DNA of 64,000 bases from Cymodocea nodosa (GCA_036874045.1 CM072343.1:16574001-16638000); one strand, 5' to 3'. Positions 10,390-24,324 are shown, counted from the first letter of the stretch. Made by a program: numbers and translations. The notes: generated by a model from the letters alone, not told the origin.

Positions 10390-11210
10390 AGGAATTTGTA
10401 TTTTTTGAGAAGTTCTATAAGAGGATGAGCTTGTCTTTGCAAAATTCACAATAAAGCAGCAATAATGACCCACCAAGCCAAGAAATCTCCAAAGGGCTTT
10501 GACCAACTTAGGTACTGGTCATCAAACAATATCAGCTATCTTGCTAGAATCCACCACCAACCAGCTGCACTAACGACATGGCCCAGATATGTCACTTTTG
10601 TCACTGCAAACAGGCACTCACTGCACCTCGCATAGAGCTGATGTTTACATGATAAGTGCAAAACTTCTTCTAAAGTATATGTGCATCCAAAGTGGAACTG
10701 TATGTCAAGATGTCATTAAAAAACACTAACACAAATTTTTGTAAGATTGGCTGAAAGACCTCATCCATGAGAGATTTAAATTTGAAAGGGGCATTACAAA
10801 GACCAAATGGCATTATGATAAATGTGCAATGACCATTATGTGTTTAAAAGAATGTTTCTGGACTATCTTCCTCCAGCATACGTATTTGATGATACCCAGC
10901 CCAAAAGTCCATTTTAGAAAACCAAACTGCCCCACCTAACACAACCAAGAGTTCATCTATTTTAGGCATGACATAAACATACTTAATAGTGCTTTGATTT
11001 AGCTCTCTATAATCCACACATAACTGCCTATTGCTTCCTTTTTTCTTAAACAATTAATGCAAGGGAAGCAAATGGACTAGTACCATGTCTAGCTAACCCT
11101 TGCAATAAATAATTAGAAACTTGTTTTTCCACTTCACCTTTTCAAATTATGTACCTATAGGCTGATGACATGTTACCTTGCCTTCAGTCTAATGTGATGT
11201 TGGATCTCAC
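10390..11210 (-). mobile_element. Ty3/gypsy reverse transcriptase fragment
   Basis: The minus strand carries gypsy RT: KKKGSNRQLCVDYRELNQ, then VMPKIDELL and WFSKMDFWAGYHQIRM (11053-10844). It continues into FIIMPFGLCNAPFKF and a FFNDIL active-site block around 10850-10700. No LTRs, gag or integrase are visible, so only a fragment of about 0.8 kb is left. Broken, with several breaks. Confidence 0.8.
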
Positions 11211-11269
11211 ATTAGCTCTATTTCATCAAAAATTCAAAGAGAAATATGCTGGTGTACGCTATTTACTAG

Positions 11270-11690
11270 TGAGATAGTATAAGTTAATGAAAGTTAGTTA
11301 CTAGTTATAAATTATAATTATGGAGAAACATTTTAAAACTCAAAGGATTTTGATAATGTAGGTCAAAAATCAAATATATGAAATGTTGAAATTATAAAGG
11401 ATATTATTCATAGAATTTAAGTAGGATAGATGAAGTGGAAAAATACTTTTGAATTGTTATGTAATAAGAGGATATCCTTAAAATTAAAAAAAAATTCTAT
11501 AAAATCACTATTCGCCTAACTATACTTTATAACTTAAAATGCTAAACTATAAATATGACCATATGTAAAAAATTAAGGTTGTTAAAATATATATACTTAG
11601 ATGAATGTGATACTATAAGAGATGAACTAAAAAATAATTTTACTAAGAATAGAATAGGGGTTGCAACAAATGAATTAAAGGTGCATCCTA
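11270..11690 (+). mobile_element. LINE fragment (RTE-like RT C-terminus)
   Basis: Plus-strand blocks IIHRI, then MKWKNTFELLCNKRISLKL, LYNLKC and IRDELKNNF align in order with the RT C-terminal region of the same LINE class seen at 1-1560 (MKWKSASGVLCDKRVPLKL). Upstream and downstream parts are missing. A dead fragment. Confidence 0.65.
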
Positions 11691-11694
11691 GGTT

Positions 11695-13665
11695 GGGTTG
11701 AACTATGTTGGCCTGGCTCGACACAGTTTGACCATGTCAGTCAATAGCACAGCATAATTTAATTGGTCAAGTTGTGCCATAGTATGAGGCAACCATGCTA
11801 TACCGACACGACATAATGCAATGGGTCATGCTTAATCTAACACAATTTGTCTAGCACAGCCCACACAAGCATGACTACACAAATGGCATATTATCAACCA
11901 TCAAGGCAGTCAAGTAGAGTAGTGAAGCCAACAAGTGGGGTGGCCACACTAGCCAGTCTAGCTGGCCAACCAAGTGGGTGAGCTCAAGGTTAGGACCTAG
12001 AGGCATGAGGTGGGGCATGACCACATGGGCTAAGGTGGGCACAAGTGAAGTCAACTAACTGGTGGAGCGATCGAAGCTAAGCTACTGACTACTAATGGGT
12101 CACAGGGTGTAGGCAACTACAACTTGCCAACTATCATCAAGCATTAGGTAGTCAAGTGGGTTGTTGAATGTTGAGTGCCTTTTAGCTTCTATCAACCTTT
12201 CAAATTGAGACTTTGAGTCTAAGTCAATGTGAGTCATGAGTTCTTATTTCTATCTTTTCAAAGTTTGACTATTTAACAAAGTGAATAGAATTGCAAAAGA
12301 GGGCAATGAGCCAACAACTCTATTGCTCCATGTGGTTGTACAACAGTGCAAGCAAAAGAGCGCATTGGGTAACAAGCAACGATAGAATTAGTCGAATGGC
12401 TCATTGGCTCTTTGCAAACTCTATAGGCATTGGCAATCTAAGTGTCTAGTAGTAGCCAAATGGGTAATGGAAGTCTCAAGGAACATACCAAATGGCATGT
12501 CAATCAACTAGTGTTGCATTGCTGCACACCAAACGACCCTAGCGATGACCAAATGATGGTCAACACTCGACAATCTACTCAATAGGTGGCACTACAACAA
12601 GTTAGATAGGATCAATGAGTAATAGGCCAATAGGCTTGTAGCATGTAGGTCACTAGTCCATCTAGTCGTGGTCATTTAGTCACTAATGGTTAAAGTCAAA
12701 CAAGTTGGCATAGTGGCAATGGCACTTGGTAAACTAACAACCGATAGACTTCACACCTAAACAGCCCAAAGTCCCAATTTGCCTATAAAATCAACCATGT
12801 CCGTGAACTATCCTACTCACATTCATCACAACCACAACGAGTCATTAAAAATCAAAAGTATAGTAGTGCATAAATTACAAATTTGCAATCTTCTCTCTGA
12901 AATTTTCTCCTCTCTAGTCTTTAATTTCTTATTTTCTTTCTAATAATCTTACATTTTTGTTAAGTGTGTGTTGTAATTATTTTTGCAAATTTCAATGACT
13001 CACAACTCCAACTTCCAACTTCAACAATGAAGACATAGATTTTAGATATCTACTAACAAGAACGCAATCTATGGAAACAATAAAATCAAACTGGGACATC
13101 TTATCAACTTCAACCAAATCTCTAACAAGAATTTCAACAGTCAAAATTTATAATAAAGATGAAAACCATAGAGGATGGTATTACAATAGAAATGATTTAC
13201 TATAACATCTACAATGTTGATTCCTCTTATAAAAGTTCAGGTGATACTGATCATTTAAATAAATATTTAACCAATTATAATTTTAAATTTACAAAATATG
13301 AAAAAAATGAAAATATATAAACTCAACTTAGTTTTACTCCAAAGGATAATATTTCTTCTTAGCATTATAATCTTAAAAAAGTTAGAGAATTTCATGTTAA
13401 ATTTGTTGCTATTAATAATTTACTAATTAACTTTGATGATAATCTAAATTTTGATGAATATATTAAAGAAACATATTGTTCACGAAAAAAGTATATATCA
13501 AGGAATATAATCAAATAAGATATTATTGATCAATTTAATATAATTAAAAAAGAATTTATTAATGTTGTGGGCTCTATAAATACATACATTGCTTGTACGT
13601 CATATATTTGAAATAATAAAACAAAAGTTAGATATATTACTATTACTATAAATTTTATTAATAAT
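11695..13665 (+). mobile_element. hAT DNA transposon, 5' part
   Basis: From about 11695 there are degenerate GC-rich words such as GGCTCGACACA, CGACACGAC and CATGGGTC variants, like the subterminal repeats of plant hAT elements. From about 13380 the plus strand encodes a decayed hAT transposase core: REFHVKFVAINNLLINF, then YISRNII, DIIDQFNIIKKEFINV and ACTSYIWNNKTKVRYITITI (family pattern R...I...LPF, then ...LTTDTWTS...Y...TVHFID). The element is cut at 13665 by a copia insertion and resumes at 22704. Confidence 0.7.
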
Positions 13666-13784
13666 AATTAAGTGTAAAAATGAATGATTAATTCACTAAT
13701 CACAAGAGATTACAAGGAATACAAAAACAACATTTTTTTTTTACATATACCCCTGATATTTACATATTTATATATAACTCTGAT
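13666..13784 (-). repeat. 3' LTR of the copia element in hAT
   Basis: 119 bp, pairs with 22580-22698. Target duplication ATAAT lies immediately left. Confidence 0.85.
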
Positions 13785-16104
13785 ACTCTTCCTCGAGTAA
13801 GAGCAAATATATCAAATACATCTAACTTCTTACATGATCCTTGAAAATCACAACTACTTAATCCTTTTGTGAAGATATCCATCAGTTGCTCCGGTATAAG
13901 GTGTTGATAGAATACCACTCATTATGAGATTACTAACATAGTGATAGTCTATTTCAATATGTTTGGTTCTCTAGTGAAAAGTAGGATTATTTGCAATATA
14001 TATTGTCATCTCATTATCACAATACATCTTCATAGATGTAGTAGTAACAAAACCCAATTCAAATAAGAAAGATCTTATCTACATCAACTTACAGCTAGTT
14101 TTAGTCATAAATCGATACTTACTTTTGCAATAGACAATGAGATGGCATTTTATTTCTTACTCTGCCATATCATTAGATTTTTTTCAACATATGTGTAATA
14201 ACCTAAGGTGGACTTTTGATCTATACAATCTCTTTAAAAAAGCTACAACTTAAAGATGTTTATGTGGCCTATAAATTATCCTTTTTCCAAGAGTTCTTTT
14301 GATATAGGATAGAACCCAAATTACACCATCCTAATGAAGTTGCCTTAGGTGTTGTATAAATTGAGAAAGCAACCCAATAACAAAGGTAATATCTAGGCAC
14401 GTAACAGTTAAATAAATCAATTTCCCAATCAATTACCTATATCTTCCTAAATCTTAGAGAAGTTTAATTGTATCATCCTATAAATGAAGATTTTTTTCTA
14501 TTAGAATCTTTTCTGATTTGCATCCCAGAAGATCAACTTCTTGTAGAAAATCTAAAGCATATTTTCTTTGTGAAAGTGATACTTTTTCCTTAGCATAAGC
14601 AAACTCCATGCCTAAGAAATAGTCAAGTTATTTCAAATCTTTCGTGGCAAAATGAGTTGCAAGATATTCCTTGGTTTTGACAATACCAATGAAGACATCT
14701 TCTATCACAAGAATATCATCAACATATATAGCAATGATAATATACTCAATTGAGGTACATCTCACAAAGATTGAGTAATCTATTTGGCACGGAGTGAAAC
14801 CTTCTTGAGTAACAATCCAACTAAACTTATGAAACCATGTTCGAAGGATTTGCTTAAACTGTAGATAGCCTTTTTAAGAAGACACATTATATTTTCTCCT
14901 TGAGCAACATACTTAAGAGATTGTTCCATCAAAATTGTCTCCTACAAATCACTATAAAAAAAGGTATTCTTCATATCAAGTTGATGCATCTCCTAAGAAT
15001 GATTGATAACAATGGAGATGAGGATGTGAATAGAATTAAGATAAGCCACTAAAGAAAAAGTTTCAACATAATCAATCATTTACATCTATATGAATCTCCG
15101 AACAACTAAACAAGTTTTATATCTATCAATAGTATCATCAACCTTATGTTTAATAGTATAAACCTACAGATAGACAACCATATGTGAGCCAAAAGGGTAA
15201 GAGTTGACATGTCCTCATATAAGGCAGGTTTCTAATAAGGTATCTTAAGTGCATTAGAAGAGTTCCTAGGAATGGACTAGGATGAAACATTAAAGGCAAA
15301 ATTCTAAAAACTAGGTGAGAGGTGATCATAGGTAACAAATCCTTACAAAGAGTAATGAGAAGTTCAACAAAGGAGGAAGGACCTACATCTAAGGAGAGAT
15401 TGGAGGGCACTAAGTCAATAGGTGATATGCATGGTTTTCAATGATAAACCTGAAGTTGTGATAGTGTTGGTCATTGATCAAAGGCTGATAAGATCTCATA
15501 CTACTGTCCAGATGGAGGCATTGCTGGTGGAGATGCTATTAGTAGAGACGAATTTGATAATGTCACAATATTTAGAATTGCCATAGGTATAGAAGAAGGA
15601 ACACTTTCAATAGAATCCTTGTTGGGCTCAAAATATGCAAAAGACTCAAAAAAGGGGACATCCGAAGAGACTAGAAAACAACAAAAGGAAAGAAAGTAAC
15701 AATAATACCCCTTTTGAGTTCGAAAATACTCAATAAAAACACACTTCAAAAATTGAAAGGCAAGCTTGTCTCGACTAAGTGTAAGGTTGTAAACAAAGGT
15801 AATATAACCAAACATCTAATGAGTAAAAGGGAATAAGTCATCACCAAGACGTAGGCGACAAAGGAAAATTTCACCTCCTAAGAATAACATCAGACCACAA
15901 GTACAAAGACACATGTATATCCATCATCAAGGATATGTCAATGTTTACATTCAGAAACTTCATTTTATTGTGAAGTGTGTGCACAAATAATTTGATGGAT
16001 AACCTTTAAAGACTTATAGAAATGTTGAAGCACACCTTGTTGAAACTCTAAAGCATTGTCTATGTGGAAAAAGTTGGGAACAATTGAATAATGATTTTGT
16101 ATTT

Positions 16105-16214
16105 TGTTAGATTGTACACTTTGTTAAGGACTTCTCTATAAATACCCCCTCTCCCTGTATATATTGTAAATTTTGATTAGCTAAGAAATTATCTTGGGGA
16201 TTAGTTTCCTAACT
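16105..16214 (+). repeat. 5' LTR of nested copia element
   Basis: 110 bp, starts TGTTAGATTG and ends CCTAACT, with a TATAAATA-type box in the middle. Followed at once by the primer-binding site. Confidence 0.9.
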
Positions 16215-19200
16215 TGGTATCAAAGCCACCTAACCTAATCTTTAATCCCCTCATCGTTGACTCACACACAGACATCCTCCTTAGGCAACTATCAATCTCA
16301 CACACGATCACTATCCTCCTTGCACATGATAGATGAAATCTCACAAGTTGTAATTAGCTCAAAACAACTCTTGGTCTCTCACAAGCATCTTCGTCCATCA
16401 TAATCTTCCCCTCTCTCTTGCAAGGTCCTCCACAACTATACCTTTGTTAGTCTTATCTCTATCTATCATCATTGTCTCTCACGAACCTGTCAATGATTGA
16501 CAAATCAAAGTGGGCTCAAACATTGCTTTCAACAATTTCTCTCCTTCGACAATTCCTATTGTTTGATTTTCTATTTGACAAACACCTCTCCTCTACTGGT
16601 TGATTTTCTATCTGACAAAAAAAAATATTTACTCTGCTATTCCAATTATATATATATATATATATGCTATGAGATGGCATCTTCTAACCCCCTTGTAAAG
16701 AATTTTCCTCTTTAACAATCAACAAGGAGGATGACCTATTCAAGATCATTTCATAGAGTTTTGAACTCTAACTCAAGAGCTCAAGGTACTTTAGCTAGTT
16801 GTTTCTGATGTGCAAACACTCCACCATCATCGTGATGAACTATACATGGTGGCCTTCCTTCATAGTCTAGACTCCAACATCAAAAATAAGATTCGTGCAT
16901 AAATATTAGGTAAAGACATTGTTGTAGACTTGCCAACTACCTTTGCCAAAGCATTGAAAATTCCCCATGCTAGTCAGGGAGTGGTGAATCATCTACAATG
17001 GTCGCTCGTTTTGTATCATCACCAAAAACTAATCGTTAAGTTCCAACTCTAGTTTGTGGTAGTAAAGGAGAACAGAACAAATTTTTGCCATGTATACACA
17101 GTGGTAAAATTAATCATCTTTCGGAAAAATGTTAAAGCAAATTTAACAAACCTAGCATTGCTCATATAATTGTGGGAGTATTTGACACTACTTTGACTTC
17201 CAATATGAACAATCCTCAAAAGAGTATACTGAGCTACTCTAACTAAAAAAACAACATACGGCTACATCCTCAAGTACTATTGCCCATTTAGCCTCCTAAA
17301 ATGATTTTTAAGACTCATCCATTAGTAGTATTATTAAACAATTATCATGTTTAGTTACTTTCTTTCCCTTTCATTGTACTTTTCAACACCTACAGATGAG
17401 AAGGAGACTTGGTTTGAGTTGTAGGACTTAACCAAAAGTGTATACATTGGTCAAAGATATGGTATCCCATAGTTTTGTCTACATGACATTAGATCCATCT
17501 ATCCTTTGACATTATCAACTAAGACATCCCTCTCGTTAAAAGTTTCAACAATCTTTGTCATGATGCTCTGTTTCTCATTTTGGCTAAGTAATGTCAATTA
17601 TGTAAGAACCATCATGCTACTTATCGTTAGTCTTGCTAGTTGTCTAGTTGAAGTCCTTTTTATTGGATTCATTGTAATGTCTAAAGGTCAGCTAGAACTT
17701 CATTTATGTCTGATCACAAGTATTATGTTGTGTTTGTTGATGATTACTTTCATATCAATTAGGTCTACATATTAAAAGATAGATCATGTATTCTAGATGT
17801 TATCAAAAGTTATTTCAATGAAATCTACAATCATTATTCTGTAGTTTTTGTAGTTCCTAAATTCCTAAACCCTAAATTTTTTTGTACTGACAATGTTTTG
17901 GAATTTCAACAAAATATTCTTCAACTTTTCTGTGAATCTTTTAGAATTGTTCATCAGATCACATGTACACATGCCTTACAACAAAATAGAGTTGTAGAAC
18001 ACAAACATCGATACATACTAGATGTTGTTCACACTCTCATGCTACACATGAAAGTCTCATGTACCTATGGTCTAAGGCTATTCTTTTTGTCACTTACCTC
18101 ATCAACAAAATATTGTCTGATGCCTTAAGGGGTGAAATACCCTTACGTCATCTTCATCTTGATAATGAATTGTGCCACCTTACTCTATCGATTTTTGGCT
18201 ATGTTACTTTTGTCCATGATCTTACTTTAAGTCAAGGCAAACTTGCTCCTGGGTCTCTCAAGTATGTCTTTGTTGGATATCTCCACACTGAAAAGGGTTA
18301 TCAATGTTATCATTCATCCACTAGACATTTTTTTGTTTCTTCAAATGTTACCTTCTTTGAGTCTCAATCTTTTTTTAAGCCTGACATAGAAGTTATTGAA
18401 GGTGTTCATTTACCATGCCTGAGATGATGCCAGATCTACATCAAAGACATGCTCACTCAATTAGGCAAGATACTTCAACTATGTAGGCACCACTACCTTT
18501 TTAGGTATATCATCAATGGCTACATATAACACCTCCTATTGTTGCACCATCAATTCTCCCCTTAGATGATAGTCCTCCACTACAACCTTCTACTACTAAT
18601 CTTCCTATTGATCTATGCAAAAGTACTCAAATGTGCACTACTCATCCTATCTAACATTTTGTTACCGATAAACACATCTCACCCAATCTTTATACATTTG
18701 CCCTTAACGTTATCTTTAAGTCTATTCCCAAGAATCATAATAAGGCATTATAATTAACTCAGTGGAAAGCAACTATAGATGAGGAAATGGAAGCATTTGT
18801 CTCTCGTTAGACATGGATATTAGTCCCTCAACCGACAAACACAAGGGTTGTAACTTATAGTTGGGTATACACAATCAAGCACAAGATCGATGGTAGTGTA
18901 AAGCAATACAAAGCTCAATTAGTTGCACATGAGTTTACTCAAACTTATGACATTGATTTTGAAAAGATATTTTCTTTTATTGCTTGTCTTAGCCCAATTC
19001 GAGTTCTTTATCTATTGCTATAAATCAATCCTAGGAAATGCATCAATTTGATGTGAAAAATGTTTTCCTGTATGACAATCCAAAGGAGACTGTATTGATG
19101 GAGCAACCTCCTAGATATATTGCTCAAAGGGAGAATATGGTATATCTCCTTGAAAAGACCATTTATAGGCTAAACCAAAGTCTCAAGGCATAGTTTTAGA

Positions 19201-20257
19201 AGTTTGATTAGGTCATTACTCAAGGAGGGTTCACTAGATGCTAGACTAATCACTTTATCTTCATGAAGCATACTAACGTTGGGCATGTAATTATAATTGC
19301 TTATGTGAATGACATTCTGGTAACAAGTAATGACTCAACTAGTATTGTTACAATAAAGGCACATCTTACAGCTCATTTTACCACCAAGGACTTAGGGTGA
19401 CCTAACTACTTTCTTAGTATAGAATTTGTCAATTCTAAGGGAAAAGTGTTCTTCTCACAAAGGAAATATGTCTTAGACCTGTTACAGGAGATAGGTCTCA
19501 TAGAATGTAAATCAAAGGAGACGCCTATAGCTTAAAATCCACCTATTTGGGACAATTCGTTTGAAATTCTTGAAGACTTAGGTAGATATAAAAGATTGGT
19601 TGGCAAACTAATCTATCTCACCATTACATGTCTAGATATTACATTTGCTATAGAACTTCTATCCTAGTTTATGTAACAACCAAGGAGAGTTCATTGGGAG
19701 GTTGTCATTCAAGTTCTCTCGTATGTCAAAGGCTCTCCTAGGAAAGGGTTAATTTATCAAAACCATAGTTATCTCTAAGTGAAGCCTTCTCTAATTCTAA
19801 ATATGTTATCATGAAGAGAGAAAATCTACCTTAGGTTATTACACATATATTAGTAGAAATTTAACAACATGAGAAAACAAGAAACAGAATGTTGTGGCTC
19901 TCTCTAGTACAAAAGTAGAATATCATATTATAGCTCAAATTGAGTGTGAAATAATGTGGATAAAATTTTTTCTTAGTGAGTTAAGATTTACCATCATTAC
20001 TCTTATAATAATGTATTGTGATAATCAAACAGCTATACACATTGTTAACAACCCTATGTTTCACAAAAGAACTAAATACATTAAAGTTAATTGTCATTAC
20101 ATTTGGCATCTAGTAATGGAGAAGACTATCGCCACTATCTATACTCCATCTCATCAATAACTAGCAGACATATTTACAAAAGGACTAAATGTTAAAGACT
20201 TTCAAAGATATTATAAGCTAGGCATACTTGATATATATGCTCTAACTTAAGGGGGAG

Positions 20258-20370
20258 TGTTAGATTGTATATTTCGTTAGGGACTTCTCTATAAATACCC
20301 CCTCCTCTCTTTTTATATATTGTGCATTCTAATTAGCTAAGGAATTATCTTAAGGATTAGTTTCCTAACT
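20258..20370 (+). repeat. 3' LTR of nested copia element
   Basis: 113 bp, same ends as the 5' LTR, preceded by the purine tract and followed by TATTT. Confidence 0.9.
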
Positions 20371-22232
20371 TATTTCATTAAAGAAAATTTTGATAATATC
20401 CATAACATAAGACCGATCTTTCAATATATATACCCAACTGATACAAAAATAATCATCAATAAAGATAATATAATACTTGTAACTAAACACCAAGAGACTA
20501 CAAGTAGATCCTTAGACATTACAATGAACAAAATAAAAAGGACCTGAACTAATAGACAGACTTGACTAACAATAGGTAGTTTGATAAAGCTTACCCAATT
20601 GGCATAACTCACAACAAAAATGAGAGATAAAATACTAAGAGAGAGTCTGCCAAAGCTTCTCATGAAATGAATGTCTCAAACAAGAATGCCAAAGAATAGC
20701 AATCTCATCAACAAAGGCTAAGCACGTAAAACCACAAGTTAGCACATCACAAACCAACGCATAAATACTTGTCTTCACTTTCGAGCCCAATCCAAGTCTC
20801 CTTCCCATCTACAGATCTTGAAAAATACAATAAAAAGAAAAGAAGATCACAAAACAAGCTAATTGTTTAATAATGACTCTTAGGGAAAGCAAATTTACAG
20901 AAAAATTGAGTACAAAGAAGACATCCTTCAATATCATATTTGAGTCTACATGAACAATCTCTTGTCCAAAGACAAGACAAGAGTGTCCATTAATGATGTA
21001 TAAAGATGACATAATGGTAGGATTGGAAAAAAAATGAAAAAGGTGTTAGGTACCTACCGTGTGAGAGGAAGTACCAAAGTCTATAACCTAGGAATTACTC
21101 GAAAAGGCCAAAAGGACAACAATACCTAAGGAGATAGTCATGACACGAAAGGTAGAGTTGTTGGAGATTTGTCGTTCCTTGAACCATAAAAATTCAACAT
21201 AGTCATCTATTAAAACAAACACAAATTAGGGTACCCCAAGCTAAAAAGGTAGAACACTAGTTATTTTGAAGGTTGAGGACAAACTAACAAATACATGAGC
21301 AACTCCAGACTTACCAAACTTTTTTCAACACTTTTCAAACAAATGATTGGTGCGCCTACAATGAACACATGGAGAAAACTTGTTGTGACCTCTATGGTGT
21401 GACTGTTCCTTTTACCTGTTCCTGTGCAGCCATCACTGAATGGCCATCACCGAATGATCATCTGATGAAACACATATAGACAGGAAAATCTTCAAGGTCT
21501 TAAAGAACATTGATAGTAAATCTAGAATGGGATCTCCTCCTAAAACTTGTGCTTGTAGCTTATCCCCCAAATCAGAATAGAGACCGTGAAGAAAGGCAAT
21601 CACATATAGCTCATCTCAATGCCTACAAAGAGTTTGTAGATCTGTTACAAGCGGTTGTAGGACTTCAGGTTCATCAGTAAGAGTGCAAAAATCAGTAAAG
21701 TGACCCTAAAGTGAATGATCCCCTTGTTTGATTTGGAAAATCTGTTCATACACTTCAAACACTCAAAGAGATTTTTTTCATAGATATAAGTCATCTGTAA
21801 AATATCCTAAATTTTTTTAGCTAGCTTAAGTATTGTAACATTTCAAGCTATAGAGGGTTTCATATTATTAATTAACCAAGCTATGACTGTAGCATCTACA
21901 ACACACCAGTCCTCATAACTTGCATCCTTGAGATCAAGCGTAGGCTAAGTAATATGCTTTAGATGACGATGGGCAAGAAGAAAATTTATGAAACTATTTT
22001 CCCAAAGTATGTAGTTGTGCTCATTCAATCATTCAAGAGTACCATTGAGACCTTTAAAAAAACTGTTTATAGATTCCATTATGTTGAAAGCACAACCTTT
22101 AAGGTAGATAATCTACCCAAAATATGAAAAACAGTGACAACTAAAGGTGAGAAGAGAGACTCGATAGATCTCCCAGAAGATGCAGTACATTATAGCAAAG
22201 GAGGAGGCTTGGTTTGGACATCTATAGAAAAA

Positions 22233-22254
22233 AGAGAGAGAGAGAGAGAGAGAG
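22233..22254. repeat. (AG)n microsatellite
   Basis: Eleven AG units within the gag-leader region of the minus copia element. Confidence 0.9.
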
Positions 22255-22579
22255 CCACACAGGGAGTTTGCATCTCCGATAGACAAACGCATGGGTGAAG
22301 AAATGTGAACTAGCAAGCACACAAGAGTGTTCATCTTCCTTGAGCAGATGCACGCAGAAGAGGGCAAGCTGACTTGACGAACAAAGAATGTGAGTAGCAA
22401 CATGAGATATTGCTAGTGTGTAGGAGCTTGACCTGACCTAGTCACATACATTCAACCGAAGAGCAGTCACCGCACAAGGCCAACAGAAGTTCCAAGAGAG
22501 TTGCCAATGGGATTCCAGTGGCCAAAGAGGAGCTTGTCATCAATAAGGTTAAGGCTTGAGAGAAAAAGTTTTAATACCA

Positions 22580-22698
22580 AGTTAAGTGTAAAAATGAATG
22601 TTTAATTCACTAATCACAAGATATTACAAGAAATACAAAACTAGGGTATTTTTTCACATATACCCCTAATATTTACGTATTTATATATAACTTTAACA
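22580..22698 (-). repeat. 5' LTR of the copia element in hAT
   Basis: 119 bp beginning TGTTAAAG and ending in TTAACT on the minus strand, directly followed by the tRNA-Met primer site. The second ATAAT is at 22699-22703. Confidence 0.85.
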
Positions 22699-22703
22699 AT
22701 AAT

Positions 22704-23480
22704 AATTAAACTTTGCCAAAAAGACTAATAGAACTTAAGAAGATTGCCTATCTTCATATTGCTAAGAATTTTCTTTTAATTATAAATTTTTTTGATTTAT
22801 TGTATATTAAAGATAAAGTAGTTAATATCACTTTCAATAATAATTCAAATAATACTACAATAATTCCTATATTTAAAAGTAAACTAATTCCACCAAATGA
22901 TTTTGATTTATTTCATTAAAGATGTATGTGTCATACAATTAATCTTATATTTCAAATTGGTATCGTAAAAATTAAAAATTTTGTAGAAAATATTAAATCA
23001 ACATTATCTTATATTACAAATTCTAGTAGAAGACAAGAAGAATTTAATTATATGTATGATTCATTTAGTTTGCCTCATAAAAAATTTACTTTTAATGTTC
23101 CTTATAGATGAAATTCTTTATATTCATAAATAGTTGTCTTCTTTGTAAAGAACTTATAATTACTTATTACAATTGCAGTGTAGGTGATTATAATAAAAGA
23201 TTAGATGATAATAACTTTCAAATAATTAATTGTTTTGTTGAATTTTTAAAATTATTTTATGATGCAACATTAAGATTATCTGAAATATATTATTCAACTT
23301 CTATTTATGCATTACATTATATTAGTTTTTAATAAATTAGTGATGTTGAATTTTTTACACCAATTGTAGAAAGAATAAAAGAAAAATTTTTAAAACATTG
23401 GCATAATATTCCTTTATTATATGCATTATGGTTTTGTTTAGATGCAAGGCAGACCTATGGAGCACGACCTATGCATGGTA
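22704..23480 (+). mobile_element. hAT DNA transposon, 3' part
   Basis: Continuation of the hAT transposase after the copia insertion: CMCHTINLIFQIGI and IVKIKNFVENIKSTLSYI, then YMYDSFSLPHKKFTFNVPYR, corresponding to the family's C.AH.LNL, S..R..KF and D..TRWNS blocks. Later come FFTPIVERIKEKFLKHW and IPLLYALWFCLDAR (family IPLLL...LDPR). The C-terminal dimerisation block is missing or too decayed to see after about 23480. Several stops and frame shifts; inactive. Confidence 0.75.
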
Positions 23481-24324
23481 TATTAAAGATTTGATTATAG
23501 ATAAAAATACATAGAAGAAAATGATTCATATAGCCAACATCATATAGTAGAATTATGATTTGGATTGTTATTATTGTTGTTATTATTACTGTTACTGTTT
23601 ATAAGGTAATAAGATAAATCACCCATAAAGAGAGATGGCCATATGGAGGATCTTGAGGTTAATTAAAAGGTCATAGTAAGTATGCATGTCAAAAGGGCAT
23701 GGGATAAGGAAAATTTGAAGATTGCCTAAGGTGGAATAAGAAACTTAAAAATAAAAGCAAAGGACACCAATATCCTTTATTTTGAAAATAGTAATCAAAT
23801 ATAACTAGATAAAGCAAAAAAAAGTACAAGAGACAACTATCAAGGATAGTCAAAAACAACAAAATTAGGATTCCAAAGGACAGATATCCTTACAAGGAAA
23901 AGGAACCCATTGAGATAAAAGGATGCCATTGAGATAAAAGGATGAAGACAAAAAGGTTATAACATTGACACCATTTTTCAATTTGATAACAACCATTAGA
24001 GAACTAAAGAAAAAACTAACCACAATTATAACACATTTTACCAAAATTTGAGGAACAAATGTATCATTTGTGATTTTCAAGCTTCTAGAAATAATACAAG
24101 GAATAGAAAGGGGAAAACCTAGAAAATTTCCTAGAGAAGATGGCTATACATAGAAAAATATGAAAATCCAAAAAAATCATGTACCAGTCCCAATGAAGGA
24201 AAATGTATGGAACTATGGATAATCTAAACCTGAAGGAGACACTTCCATAAGACTAATTATTATATGTTTGAAGAACCAATTGTCAACTATGTTCATCATC
24301 TTAAAAGATATTCCAAACAATTAC
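23481..24324. other. Unassigned intron sequence
   Basis: An AT-rich stretch between the hAT 3' remnant and exon 2. A short near-direct repeat, GATAAAAGGATG, occurs at about 23914 and 23934. No coding signal is recognised on either strand. Confidence 0.4.

Larger units (their letters stand above)
16105..20370 (+). mobile_element. Ty1/copia element nested inside the first copia element
   Basis: LTRs 16105-16214 and 20258-20370, target duplication TATTT at 16100-16104 and 20371-20375, primer site TGGTATCAAAGCC at 16215 and purine tract AAGGGGGAG before the 3' LTR. Between them, in plus orientation, lie gag (from about 16670), integrase (about 17700-18450) and RT/RNase H (18760-20200, with ending IFTKGL). 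It is complete in layout but broken, with many breaks. It is the youngest member of the hAT-copia-copia nest. Confidence 0.9.
13666..22698 (-). mobile_element. Ty1/copia element inserted into the hAT, with both LTRs
   Basis: LTRs of 119 bp lie at 13666-13784 (3') and 22580-22698 (5', minus orientation), with a 5-bp target duplication ATAAT at 13661-13665 and 22699-22703. After the 5' LTR comes a primer site complementary to initiator tRNA-Met (TGGTATTAAAAC on the minus strand); before the 3' LTR lies a purine tract (CTCGAGGAAGAG). Gag with a zinc knuckle (CVHCRRTNHLFEKC, about 21390-21345), GAG-pre-integrase (about 20700), integrase and RT/RNase H (about 16000-13790) occur in the normal order. 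It is interrupted by another copia element at 16105-20370. Broken, with many breaks; the LTRs differ at several places, so it is not recent. Confidence 0.85.
3968..24324 (-). other. Intron 2 (about 20.4 kb) of the JMJ25-like gene
   Basis: Bounded by donor CCAAAG|GTAATT at 24324 and acceptor TTCTAG| at 3968. It contains, from low to high coordinate, a MITE, an L1-type LINE split by a copia remnant, a gypsy RT piece, a LINE piece, and a hAT element with two nested copia insertions. Apart from transposons, 3968-4110, 4384-4575 and about 23481-24324 hold unassigned intron sequence. An unseen small exon in this interval is possible. Confidence 0.6.

Noticed and set aside
20421-21012. Hydrophobic minus-strand frames that could suggest membrane proteins
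   Set aside because: They are out-of-frame readings of copia GAG-pre-integrase sequence.
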